DNA of 56,700 nucleotides from an uncultured Bacteroidota bacterium (GTDB lineage: Bacteria > Bacteroidota > Bacteroidia > Bacteroidales > P3), in assembly GCA_900545215.1 (NCBI GenBank), contig UQXW01000006.1:1-56700 (forward strand), written 5' to 3'. Under the pieces are notes generated by a model, which was given only the letters and a program-made list of their open reading frames with translations, had not been told where the DNA came from and made no database searches. Positions 1-7,151 of this stretch are shown piece after piece (within the stretch, counting starts at the first letter, position 1; the number at the start of each line of letters is the position of its first letter). Made by a program: the position numbers and the translations under genes.

Positions 1-382
1 CTCTCTACTTTTTCTCTTGATTGTGTGTATTGAACCATGAAAAATTCATACTTTTGCAAGTTGAAATCAAACCATTACAGAAAGGAGGCAACAGAAGAAA
101 AGAGTTTACATTGATTCAGTACGTATTTATATGACATAATAAAGCGTTTTTGCTTATACTTGGAGGTCTGAAATCCGCAAAATTTCAAACAAGTAACCGA
201 AGTAAAGTTACGAACGCTCACGATGTATTTCGTGGGCTTTACTTATTTGGTTACTTGGGTAATTGCGGAACCTCAGACTTCAGTAAGAAAAAAGTCCCAC
301 GTTTTTTTTATGTCCGTACGCAAAGGGAAGAAACAATTCAAATAGCCTTGGGACGGGCAACAATTATAAAACATTATACGTA
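1..382. other. Gene-free leader region upstream of the first operon
   Basis: No convincing coding sequence lies here. The stretch holds a TAnnTTTGC-type box at 49-57 (TACTTTTGC) and a long rod-shaped inverted repeat between about 153 and 287, followed by a T run at 302-309, annotated separately as a structured RNA. About 70 nt separate the T run from the start codon at 383, so the RNA could be free-standing or a transcribed leader of the operon. Confidence 0.5.
153..310 (+). ncRNA. Rod-shaped structured RNA, 6S-like in outline (identity unproven)
   Basis: Four paired segments stack into one long interrupted hairpin: 166-170 with 274-278, 174-180 with 263-269, 191-198 with 249-256, and 200-207 with 237-244. 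A small tip hairpin forms from 219-223 with 230-234. A 10-nt bulge (181-190) opposite 6 nt (257-262) makes a central bubble, which is the general outline of 6S RNA, the RNA that binds the RNA polymerase holoenzyme. A T run at 302-309 could end transcription. The segment just before it (296-301, CCCACG) can also pair with 231-236 (CGTGGG), an alternative that breaks the tip hairpin. A weak TAnnTTTG-like box (TATACTTG, 155-162) and a better one at 49-57 lie upstream. The structure is visible in the sequence. The 6S reading is inference, and a Bacteroidales-specific structured RNA or an attenuating leader for the next operon fit as well. Confidence 0.5.
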
Positions 383-955
383 ATGAAAAGGATTATATTA
401 TTAGTAACAATGGTTGTGTTCTCTTTGGCTGTATATTCTCAACGAGATGCAACAAAGTTCCTCGGAATACCGATGGATATAACAAAAGGAGAGATGATTC
501 AGAAGTTAGAAGCTTTTGGATTTTCTTATCGTGCAAATTCAGATTATTTGAGAGGCTGGTTTAATGATGAACAAGTTGATGTCTATATAAGGTCTCAAAA
601 TAATAGGATTACTGAAATCAGAGTCGTTGAACTTAAACTCCGAACCCAATCCGATGTATTGTCCAGATTCGACCAATTGGTTTCTCAATTCGAGAAAAAT
701 GACAATTATGCATTTCAATGGAGAAAACAAAATAATGTGATTATCCATTCCTCTGGTTACAGTTTCAATTACAAAGATAAAAAAGCAACATTTTATCAGA
801 AGGATAAAACGATAAAAAGCCTACCGGATGCCAATAAGAAAGTATGGATTGAGATAGGAAAGAGAAACGATATCAGTATATTACCAAAGCCATCATACTA
901 TATTATTTTTCACTACGAAAATCTTTACAACAAATCGAATGGTGATGATTTGTAA
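383..955 (+). CDS. Exported protein of unknown function
   Basis: This 190-residue protein begins with a clear Sec signal peptide (positive MKR, hydrophobic stretch, cleavage likely after YSQ at about residue 20). The mature part is a soluble mixed alpha/beta sequence rich in aromatic and charged residues, with no cysteine pair or catalytic motif that I recognise. It lies 47 nt before the BspA-type lipoprotein gene and is read in the same direction, so the two and the subtilase behind them probably share a transcript. Base composition is AT-rich, like its two neighbours. I do not recognise the family and assign no function. Export to the periplasm or cell surface is the only supported statement. 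Confidence 0.75.
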   Translation: MKRIILLVTMVVFSLAVYSQRDATKFLGIPMDITKGEMIQKLEAFGFSYRANSDYLRGWFNDEQVDVYIRSQNNRITEIRVVELKLRTQSDVLSRFDQLVSQFEKNDNYAFQWRKQNNVIIHSSGYSFNYKDKKATFYQKDKTIKSLPDANKKVWIEIGKRNDISILPKPSYYIIFHYENLYNKSNGDDL

Positions 956-1002
956 TTTGCCGACATGAAGAGAAAATAGAGTAATTATAAAAGTCAAATG
1001 AG

Positions 1003-1878
1003 ATGAAAACACAAAAGAAAGTAGCAATTGTGCTTATCATTTTGGTGTTCTTAGGATGTGCACCGAAAAAAAGGTTATATGATTTAACCATCGTATCATC
1101 AAGAAACATTCCGCTTGGACAATCAAGTATGGAATTAAAGAAGATTCCGGACAGAGTGGAAGGCCGTTCAGAGAAAGAGGACTTAAATCTCAAAGAAGCA
1201 ATAGATCAAGCTTTGAATTTATATCCGGGTTCTGTAGCTTTATCTGATGTGGTTGTTTACAGAAAAGGAGAAAGAATTATAGTTGAAGGATTTCCTTTAT
1301 ACTATGACGAAGGAGCCGGTATTCCAAAGAAAGTTGTAAACAGAAAAGATGCAAATCGATTTGAAAATACTTCAATCCAATTAGGGGTCGAATTGTTTAC
1401 GGAGAATGGCATATATTTCAGTATAATCTCAGATAGTACCGTGGAAGTGGTTAGGATACCTGATGATGTGCTGAATAAAATGCAACGTAATTGGCAGAAA
1501 ATAGAGAAAGTAAATATTCCTGCCGAAGTAGAACATAGAGGATTGGTGTATAAAGTTGTAAAAATAGAATCAGGAGCATTTAAAGGTTTCTCTGATTTGC
1601 GTTCCATTACCCTTCCTAATACTATCGAGAGTATAGGAACAGAGGCGTTCAAAAACTGCAGAAGATTGGCTTCTATTGTAATTCCTGAGAAAGTCAGCAT
1701 CATAGAGTATGGTACTTTTGCAAATTGCCAACAATTATCATCAGTAACTTTGCCGGCAGGACTCAAAAGTATAGGAGAACATGCTTTTTCTTCTTGTTGG
1801 AAATTAAAGCATATAGATATTCCTCAAAGTACGCAAGTTGCAAAAGAGGCTTTTAGTGGTAGTGGTGTTAAATATTAA
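1003..1878 (+). CDS. Lipoprotein with BspA-type leucine-rich repeats
   Basis: The 291-residue product has a lipoprotein signal with a lipobox ending at Cys19 (VFLGC), so it should be lipid-anchored in the cell envelope. Residues from about 180 to the end form three to four copies of the BspA/TpLRR leucine-rich repeat. They are recognisable by the recurring pattern I-x-x-x-A-F-x-x-C/F-x-x-L-x-x-I-x-I/L-P, for example GAFKGFSDLRSITLP, EAFKNCRRLASIVIP and GTFANCQQLSSVTLP. In this family such repeats mediate binding to host proteins or other cells. The N-terminal half (about 30-170) resembles nothing I know. The gene ends 11 nt before the subtilase gene, which points to co-transcription. The array is short compared with typical BspA proteins, so this is probably a small surface or periplasmic adhesin-like protein. 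Function is inferred from the repeat type only. Confidence 0.8.
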   Translation: MKTQKKVAIVLIILVFLGCAPKKRLYDLTIVSSRNIPLGQSSMELKKIPDRVEGRSEKEDLNLKEAIDQALNLYPGSVALSDVVVYRKGERIIVEGFPLYYDEGAGIPKKVVNRKDANRFENTSIQLGVELFTENGIYFSIISDSTVEVVRIPDDVLNKMQRNWQKIEKVNIPAEVEHRGLVYKVVKIESGAFKGFSDLRSITLPNTIESIGTEAFKNCRRLASIVIPEKVSIIEYGTFANCQQLSSVTLPAGLKSIGEHAFSSCWKLKHIDIPQSTQVAKEAFSGSGVKY

Positions 1879-1889
1879 GAGAATACATT

Positions 1890-4800
1890 ATGAGAACAAG
1901 AATATTCATTCTTTGGGCATTTGTATTGTTTCAGTTTCTTTCAATAGCCCAAGAGCGTAAAACATTGAACCTTGCAGATACAGCAAAATATCCATCTGCC
2001 AAATGTACTTATCGGTCGGAGTTAAAAGGTTTAGCTCCAAATACAGCGTTTTTGCTTCGTGATTTGGTACAACTCGATAGGCAACTGCAAAAAAGTGATA
2101 CTGCAATAATTGCCAAGTATTCGTTGAAACAGACTCGTGAAGGTATATTTGTAGGAGCATTCTTAAAGTTACCAGCTGAATTTGATAAACTAAGGTTGAC
2201 AGAGTTTGGTATAAAGGTAAATACAGATCTTGGCAGTATTGTTACCGTTCTTATTCCTATCGAACAGTTCATCAGCTTTTGTAAAGCACAAATTGTTGAT
2301 TACATAGATATAGGCAATAAGGTCGAACCATTGATGGATAATGCACGAAGCATGACAAATTCCAATTTGGTCAATCAAGGAATTGAGTTGCCGAAAGGAT
2401 ATTCGGGCAAAGATGTCGTCGTGGGTATTATTGATAATGGTTTCGATTATACCCACCCGACATTCTGGGATAGTACCATGAATAATTTCAGAGTAAAACG
2501 AGTGTGGGAACAAACCAATAATTCCGGTACTACACCTAATGGTTTTGATTATGGTTCCGAGTTCGACAATACTACTGATATAGTAAATAAATTATATAGC
2601 AGCAATAATGAATCTCATGGTACTCATGTTGCAGGTATAGCAGCAGGAGGCGGTACAAATATTCAGGGGTGCAATCAATATAGAGGTATTGCTCCGGAAA
2701 GCGATATCGTTCTTGTTGCAGTAAATACTTCTTCTCTTTTTACGTTAGATATTGATGTATTGAATGCGATACGCTATATAGTAACATATGCTCAATCTGT
2801 TGGCAAACCTTGCATTATAAATATGAGTTTAGGTCATCATTATGGTCCTCATGATGGCACATCTCTGTTTGACCAAGCATGCGACACTTTAAGATCTCTA
2901 CTTCCGGAAGGAGTTATACTGGTCGGAGCAGCCGGAAATACAGGCAACTCAAAAGCACATTTCGCTAATGAATTTTCTTCTGATTTTCCAGTTGCTAAAA
3001 CATTTATAGGATTCAATAATCCAATTCAATCAGCAGGTAGCGGAATAATTGATATTTGGGGAAGTGAGGACTTTTATATTCAATTACGGAGCTACAACAT
3101 CAATAGTAATAATGTATCAGGAAGCACATTAACTTTGAATACACGGAACGAAGGTTCTAGTCAATACACAATATACGATGGTGATTATTTTTCTCCGGAT
3201 GCATGCAATATAGGTGTCAATATCGAAACCTATCAAGGGAAAAAGCGGATTAGTCTTGCTATTGATAATACAGCACAAGATGATGGTTATAAGCCATTGC
3301 AGCTAAGTATCATTGCAGATAGTGGTATTGTACACATGTGGCATATTGCAGCAAATCCTGTTAATGGTTTCTATTCACTTGATTATACCGATTGTAGCGA
3401 TGGTGATGATTTATATACTTGTGCAGAGATTGGAGGTACAGGTAACAGCATGATTTCTGTCGGGGCTTATAATTCAAAAACATCATGGACTGACTTGAAC
3501 GGAAATGTTTATGATTATTCATTATTCTACGAACAAGGCGATATTGCGAACTTTTCAAGTATAGGACCAACGGTTGATAATAGAATAAAACCTGACATCA
3601 CAGCTCCGGGATGTAGAGTCGTTTCTTCAGTGAATAGTTTTGATACAGGGAACTATCCCATAAATAGTTCCGATGTCGTTTCAAGTATTTCCAATGGAGG
3701 GCATAATTGGCTGTATGCTTGTATGCGAGGAACATCAATGGCTGCACCTGTTGTTACAGGCATCTTGGCATTATGGTTGGAGGCATATCCGGAGCTAACC
3801 ATAACACAAGCAAAACAACTGATTAGAGAAACTGCGATTAACGATGACTATACAGGAGATATTGATACCTCGTATGTAAATTACCAAAACATCACATGGG
3901 GAGCCGGTAAGATAGATGCTCATGAAGGGATAAAAAGACTACTTCAAAAAATTCCGAACAAACATGTGTTTAACATGGATACCATTCGGATATGTAGAGA
4001 AGGACAAACTTCAATTTCTGCACCTGAGGGATATGGATATATTTGGTCAAATGGAGACACGACAAGGACTATTCAAATATCTCAGAGCGGGAATTATTCT
4101 GTACGATTAGTTGGCGAAGAAGGCTATAAAAGCCCGTGGTCTGATACAATCATTGTTGTATTATATCCATATAATGCCCCGATAATAGCAGGCAATACAG
4201 ATATATGCCAAGGCTCTTCAACTACTATAACAGTCGAAAATGCAAGTTCTATATTGTGGAGTAATGGACAAAACATCAATTCGCTAACAGTATCACCAAA
4301 TCGCAACCGAACTTATGAGTTTACCATGACAGATGAATATGGTTGTAATTATTCCGATTCTGTTCGGATAACCGTACACCAACCGAATCAAGTTAACTTA
4401 GTTGCTACAATCTGCCAAGGTAATACTTATAATGAAAACGGCTTCAATGTAGATTCAGCCGGAACATATATCAGGAATCTACAAACCATCTATGGTTGTG
4501 ATAGCATTGTTACGCTAAATCTTTCAATAGAAGAACCCCAACAAACAAATCTTAATATGGCAATCTGCGAAGGCTCGACTTATTCCGAAAACGGTTTCAA
4601 TGTAGATGAAGCCGGAGTATATATTCGTAGCCTGCAAACGGTCAACGGTTGCGACAGTATCATAACGCTGACTTTGTCCGTCAACCCTGTTGCTAACACA
4701 ACATTGTCGGCAGCCATCTGCGAGGGAACTACTTATACCGAGAACGGTTTCAACGTCAGCGAAGCAGGAACATATACGCAAAACTTGCAAACCATCGACG

Positions 4801-5249
4801 GTTGCGACAGTATTGTAACATTGACTTTGTCCGTCAACCCTACGTACAACATCACGATAGACGCAAGCATAAACGAGGGTGAGACGTATGAGGAGAACGG
4901 TTTCAGCGAAAGCGAAGCGGGAACATACGTTCATACACTTCAAGCAGAAAATGGTTGCGACAGCGTGATAACGCTCAATCTAACCGTGAACTCGTCATTG
5001 AACGATGTCGTTGCGAATGCAATCGAGGTTTCGTTGTATCCTAATCCTGCGAATGCTTATACAATATTGAAAGTCGAGGGCTTGAAAGAGCAAACGCCTG
5101 TGTATTTGTTCGATATTCAAGGACGCAAACTCAAAGAATATATCATGAACATTGGTCAGGAGACATTGCGAATAGATCTCGGCGATTTGCCGAAGGGTGT
5201 TTATACCGTCATGCTCGGCAACGTAACGAAGAAGTTGATAGTGGAGTAA
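1890..5249 (+). CDS. Large subtilisin-like (S8) protease with C-terminal repeats and T9SS type A sorting tail
   Basis: The 1119-residue secreted serine protease has a signal peptide of about 20 residues and an N-terminal prodomain-like segment. Its S8 catalytic domain carries Asp182 (in IIDNGFDYTHP), His243 (SHGTHVAGIAAGG) and Ser616 (RGTSMAAPV). The region between His243 and Ser616 is long (over 370 residues), as in Bacteroidota lantibiotic-type subtilases that carry an inserted beta domain. Ig/PKD-like sequence follows (about 690-830), then four tandem repeats of about 50 residues (about 834-1035). A type A T9SS sorting domain ends the protein (from about residue 1046: YPNPA near the start, LPKGVYTVML near the end). 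It should therefore cross the outer membrane by type IX secretion and act outside the cell or on its surface. It is last in an AT-rich three-gene group. Base composition rises sharply near 4540, so the catalytic part and the tail seem to have different histories. A paralogue lies at 53488-55659. Confidence 0.92.
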   Translation: MRTRIFILWAFVLFQFLSIAQERKTLNLADTAKYPSAKCTYRSELKGLAPNTAFLLRDLVQLDRQLQKSDTAIIAKYSLKQTREGIFVGAFLKLPAEFDKLRLTEFGIKVNTDLGSIVTVLIPIEQFISFCKAQIVDYIDIGNKVEPLMDNARSMTNSNLVNQGIELPKGYSGKDVVVGIIDNGFDYTHPTFWDSTMNNFRVKRVWEQTNNSGTTPNGFDYGSEFDNTTDIVNKLYSSNNESHGTHVAGIAAGGGTNIQGCNQYRGIAPESDIVLVAVNTSSLFTLDIDVLNAIRYIVTYAQSVGKPCIINMSLGHHYGPHDGTSLFDQACDTLRSLLPEGVILVGAAGNTGNSKAHFANEFSSDFPVAKTFIGFNNPIQSAGSGIIDIWGSEDFYIQLRSYNINSNNVSGSTLTLNTRNEGSSQYTIYDGDYFSPDACNIGVNIETYQGKKRISLAIDNTAQDDGYKPLQLSIIADSGIVHMWHIAANPVNGFYSLDYTDCSDGDDLYTCAEIGGTGNSMISVGAYNSKTSWTDLNGNVYDYSLFYEQGDIANFSSIGPTVDNRIKPDITAPGCRVVSSVNSFDTGNYPINSSDVVSSISNGGHNWLYACMRGTSMAAPVVTGILALWLEAYPELTITQAKQLIRETAINDDYTGDIDTSYVNYQNITWGAGKIDAHEGIKRLLQKIPNKHVFNMDTIRICREGQTSISAPEGYGYIWSNGDTTRTIQISQSGNYSVRLVGEEGYKSPWSDTIIVVLYPYNAPIIAGNTDICQGSSTTITVENASSILWSNGQNINSLTVSPNRNRTYEFTMTDEYGCNYSDSVRITVHQPNQVNLVATICQGNTYNENGFNVDSAGTYIRNLQTIYGCDSIVTLNLSIEEPQQTNLNMAICEGSTYSENGFNVDEAGVYIRSLQTVNGCDSIITLTLSVNPVANTTLSAAICEGTTYTENGFNVSEAGTYTQNLQTIDGCDSIVTLTLSVNPTYNITIDASINEGETYEENGFSESEAGTYVHTLQAENGCDSVITLNLTVNSSLNDVVANAIEVSLYPNPANAYTILKVEGLKEQTPVYLFDIQGRKLKEYIMNIGQETLRIDLGDLPKGVYTVMLGNVTKKLIVE
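4388..4993 (+). repeat. Four tandem repeats of about 150 bp inside the subtilase gene
   Basis: Units begin near 4388, 4540, 4688 and 4841. Each encodes about 50 residues with the pattern I-C-x-G-x-T-Y-x-E-N-G-F-N-V, then A-G-T-Y, then GCDSIVTLxLSV. Units 2 and 3 are the most alike at nucleotide level, which suggests recent duplication or conversion. Such units usually act as stalk-like spacers between catalytic domain and sorting tail. Confidence 0.85.
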
Positions 5250-5286
5250 AAAAGGATTTGCCGACTTGTTTGGCAATAATACAAAA

Positions 5287-5326
5287 AAACAGCATGTCGA
5301 ACATCAAATCGGCATGCTGTTTTTGT
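5287..5326. terminator. Bidirectional terminator between subtilase and ABC-F genes
   Basis: A 14-bp stem (5287-5300 with 5309-5322, one G-T pair) with an 8-nt loop carries a T run after it on the plus strand and an A run before it. It can therefore stop the plus-strand subtilase operon and the minus-strand ABC-F gene, whose stop codons face each other here. Confidence 0.85.
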
Positions 5327-5348
5327 TTATCGGATATGTGTCGATTGT

Positions 5349-6959
5349 TTAGTATATACTGTCTCGCAGTGCGGCTATTTTTTCATCGCTGATATAGTCG
5401 TCGTAGTTCATCATTTTGTCTATGCAGCCTTTGGGACCGAGTTCGATAATGCGGTTGGCGGTTGTTTGAATGAACTCATGGTCGTGCGATGCAAAGAGAA
5501 CGTTGCCTTTATAGGCGATGAGATTGTTGTTGAAAGCTTGTATGCTTTCCAAATCGAGGTGGTTGGTCGGTGTGTCGAGGATAAGACAGTTGGCGTTGCA
5601 CAACATCATCTTAGCTATCATGCATCGCATTTTCTCTCCTCCTGAAAGGACTTTTACTTTCTTGTTTCCGTCTTCGGTGGAAAAGAGCATGCGTCCGAGA
5701 AAACTTCTGAGGTATAGTTCATGTGTGTCTGTGGAGTATTGTGCCAGCCAATCCATGATGTTCAAATCGTTATCGAAAAAGGCGGAATTGTCCAATGGCA
5801 GATAGGCTGTGGTGATGGTTTGTCCCCATGTGAAAGTTCCGCTGTCGGCTTGTTGTTGTGAGGTGAGTATTTGAAAAAGGGAAGTCATTGCCTTGGTGTC
5901 TCGCGAAAGAAATACGATTTTATCGCCTTTGTTTACGTTGAGATTCAAGTCTCTGAAAAGCATTCTGCCTTCCAAAGAGCAGGAAAGGTTCTCGATTTGC
6001 AGGATTTGATCGCCGGCTTCACGCTCGGGGGTGAAAATGATACCGGGATAACGGCGTGAAGATGGCTTGATGTCCTCGATATTGAGTTTTTCCAACATTT
6101 TTTTGCGTGATGTGGTTTGCTTGCTTTTGGAGACATTGGCAGAAAATCGGCGGATAAATTCTTCTAATTCTTTCTTCTTCTCTTCGGCTTTTTTGTTTTG
6201 GTTGAGTTTTTGCTTCAATGCGAGCTGGCTTGACTCGTACCAAAAACTGTAATTGCCGGCGTAGAGTTCCAGTTTGCCGAAGTCTATGTCCACTGTGTGG
6301 GTGCAGACGGAGTCGAGGAAGTGCCTGTCGTGGGATACGACCAAAACTGTACCTTCAAATGTTCCGAGGTAATTCTCCAACCATGATACGGTGTCGAGGT
6401 CGAGGTCATTGGTCGGCTCGTCCAACAAAAGGTTATCGGGTTTCCCGAATAAGGCTCTTGCCAAAAGGACTCTGACTTTTTGTTTTCCGTCCAATTCGCT
6501 CATCAAACGATAATGCAGGTCTTCCTTTATTCCCAATCCGCTTAATAATGCGGCGGCTTCACTTTCTGCATTCCAACCGTCCATTTGTGCGAATTTGTCT
6601 TCCAATTCGGCTGCCAATATTCCGTCCTCTTCGGAGAAGTCTTCTTTTGCATACAAGGCGTTTTTCTGCTGCATGATGTCCCAAAGGGTGTTATGTCCCA
6701 TAAGAACCGTATCGAGAACGGTGTATTGCTCGAAAGCGAAGTGGTCTTGTGCAAGCACGCTCATTCTTTCGCCTTGACCTTGTGTGATTGTACCTTTGTT
6801 GGCTTGCAGTTCTCCGCTCAGCAATTTAAGAAAACTCGATTTGCCTGCCCCGTTGGCTCCTATTATCCCGTAGCAATTACCGGGGTTGAATTGCATATTG
6901 ACTTCTTGAAACAAAATTCGCTTGCCGAATTGCAATTCCAGATTGTTTACATTTATCAT
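5349..6959 (-). CDS. ABC-F family ATPase, YbiT-like, with degenerate second nucleotide site
   Basis: This 536-residue cytosolic protein has two ABC domains and no membrane segments. ABC-F proteins bind the ribosomal E site and relieve stalled or stressed translation. Site 1 is intact: Walker A GANGAGKS at 34-41 and Walker B LLLDEPTNDLD at 177-187. A charged linker (about 240-310, rich in Lys and Glu) matches the P-site tRNA-interaction motif region. Site 2 is altered: the Walker A position (about 350-361, FLSRDTKAMTSL) lacks GxGKS/T, and the catalytic Glu of Walker B is Thr463 (LDTPTNHLD). The signature LSGGEKMR (438-445) is kept. The SELDGKQKVRV signature of site 1 recalls YbiT. I place the start at the ATG at 6959. 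An in-frame ATG at 7007 would put the start inside the tRNA terminator. Whether it is a resistance factor cannot be told from the sequence. Confidence 0.88.
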   Translation of the reverse strand: MINVNNLELQFGKRILFQEVNMQFNPGNCYGIIGANGAGKSSFLKLLSGELQANKGTITQGQGERMSVLAQDHFAFEQYTVLDTVLMGHNTLWDIMQQKNALYAKEDFSEEDGILAAELEDKFAQMDGWNAESEAAALLSGLGIKEDLHYRLMSELDGKQKVRVLLARALFGKPDNLLLDEPTNDLDLDTVSWLENYLGTFEGTVLVVSHDRHFLDSVCTHTVDIDFGKLELYAGNYSFWYESSQLALKQKLNQNKKAEEKKKELEEFIRRFSANVSKSKQTTSRKKMLEKLNIEDIKPSSRRYPGIIFTPEREAGDQILQIENLSCSLEGRMLFRDLNLNVNKGDKIVFLSRDTKAMTSLFQILTSQQQADSGTFTWGQTITTAYLPLDNSAFFDNDLNIMDWLAQYSTDTHELYLRSFLGRMLFSTEDGNKKVKVLSGGEKMRCMIAKMMLCNANCLILDTPTNHLDLESIQAFNNNLIAYKGNVLFASHDHEFIQTTANRIIELGPKGCIDKMMNYDDYISDEKIAALRDSIY

Positions 6960-6977
6960 TGTCGTGATTTTTGTGCG

Positions 6978-7013
6978 AAAAAAAACAAGGCGGCAAGACT
7001 TTGCCAACCTTGT
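6978..7013 (-). terminator. Terminator following tRNA-Arg
   Basis: On the minus strand, ACAAGG and GGCAA pair with TTGCC and CCTTGT around a short loop, and a run of eight T follows. It begins right after the tRNA 3' end, so it ends the tRNA transcript, which may also carry infB read-through, and separates it from the ABC-F gene. Confidence 0.85.
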
Positions 7014-7016
7014 TTG

Positions 7017-7088
7017 TACCCCCAGTAGGACTCGAACCTACATTTAAAGTTTAGGAAACTTCCGTTCTATCCCTTGAACTATGAGGGC
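7017..7088 (-). tRNA. tRNA-Arg, anticodon CCU
   Basis: Read on the minus strand, the 72 nt fold into a full cloverleaf: acceptor GCCCTCA with TGGGGGT, D stem GTTC/GAAC, anticodon stem GAAGT/ACTTT around loop TTCCTAA, and T arm GTAGG-TTCGAGT-CCTAC. The anticodon at loop positions 3-5 is CCT (CCU), reading AGG arginine codons. The discriminator base is A and CCA is not encoded. The gene sits 63 nt downstream of infB on the same strand, and a strong terminator follows. Confidence 0.93.
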
Positions 7089-7151
7089 GTTATGGAATTT
7101 CACCGTTTTTCTGTCGTAATCCACGATTGTAGTAACGGCAAATTTCGATTT

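Noticed and set aside
150..383. 77-residue open frame on the plus strand
   Set aside because: It runs through the rod-shaped RNA, has no signal or family likeness, and ends in the start of the real gene at 383.
6960..7007. Longer N-terminus for the ABC-F protein
   Set aside because: The extra 16 codons overlap the tRNA terminator; MINVNNLEL is the usual family start.
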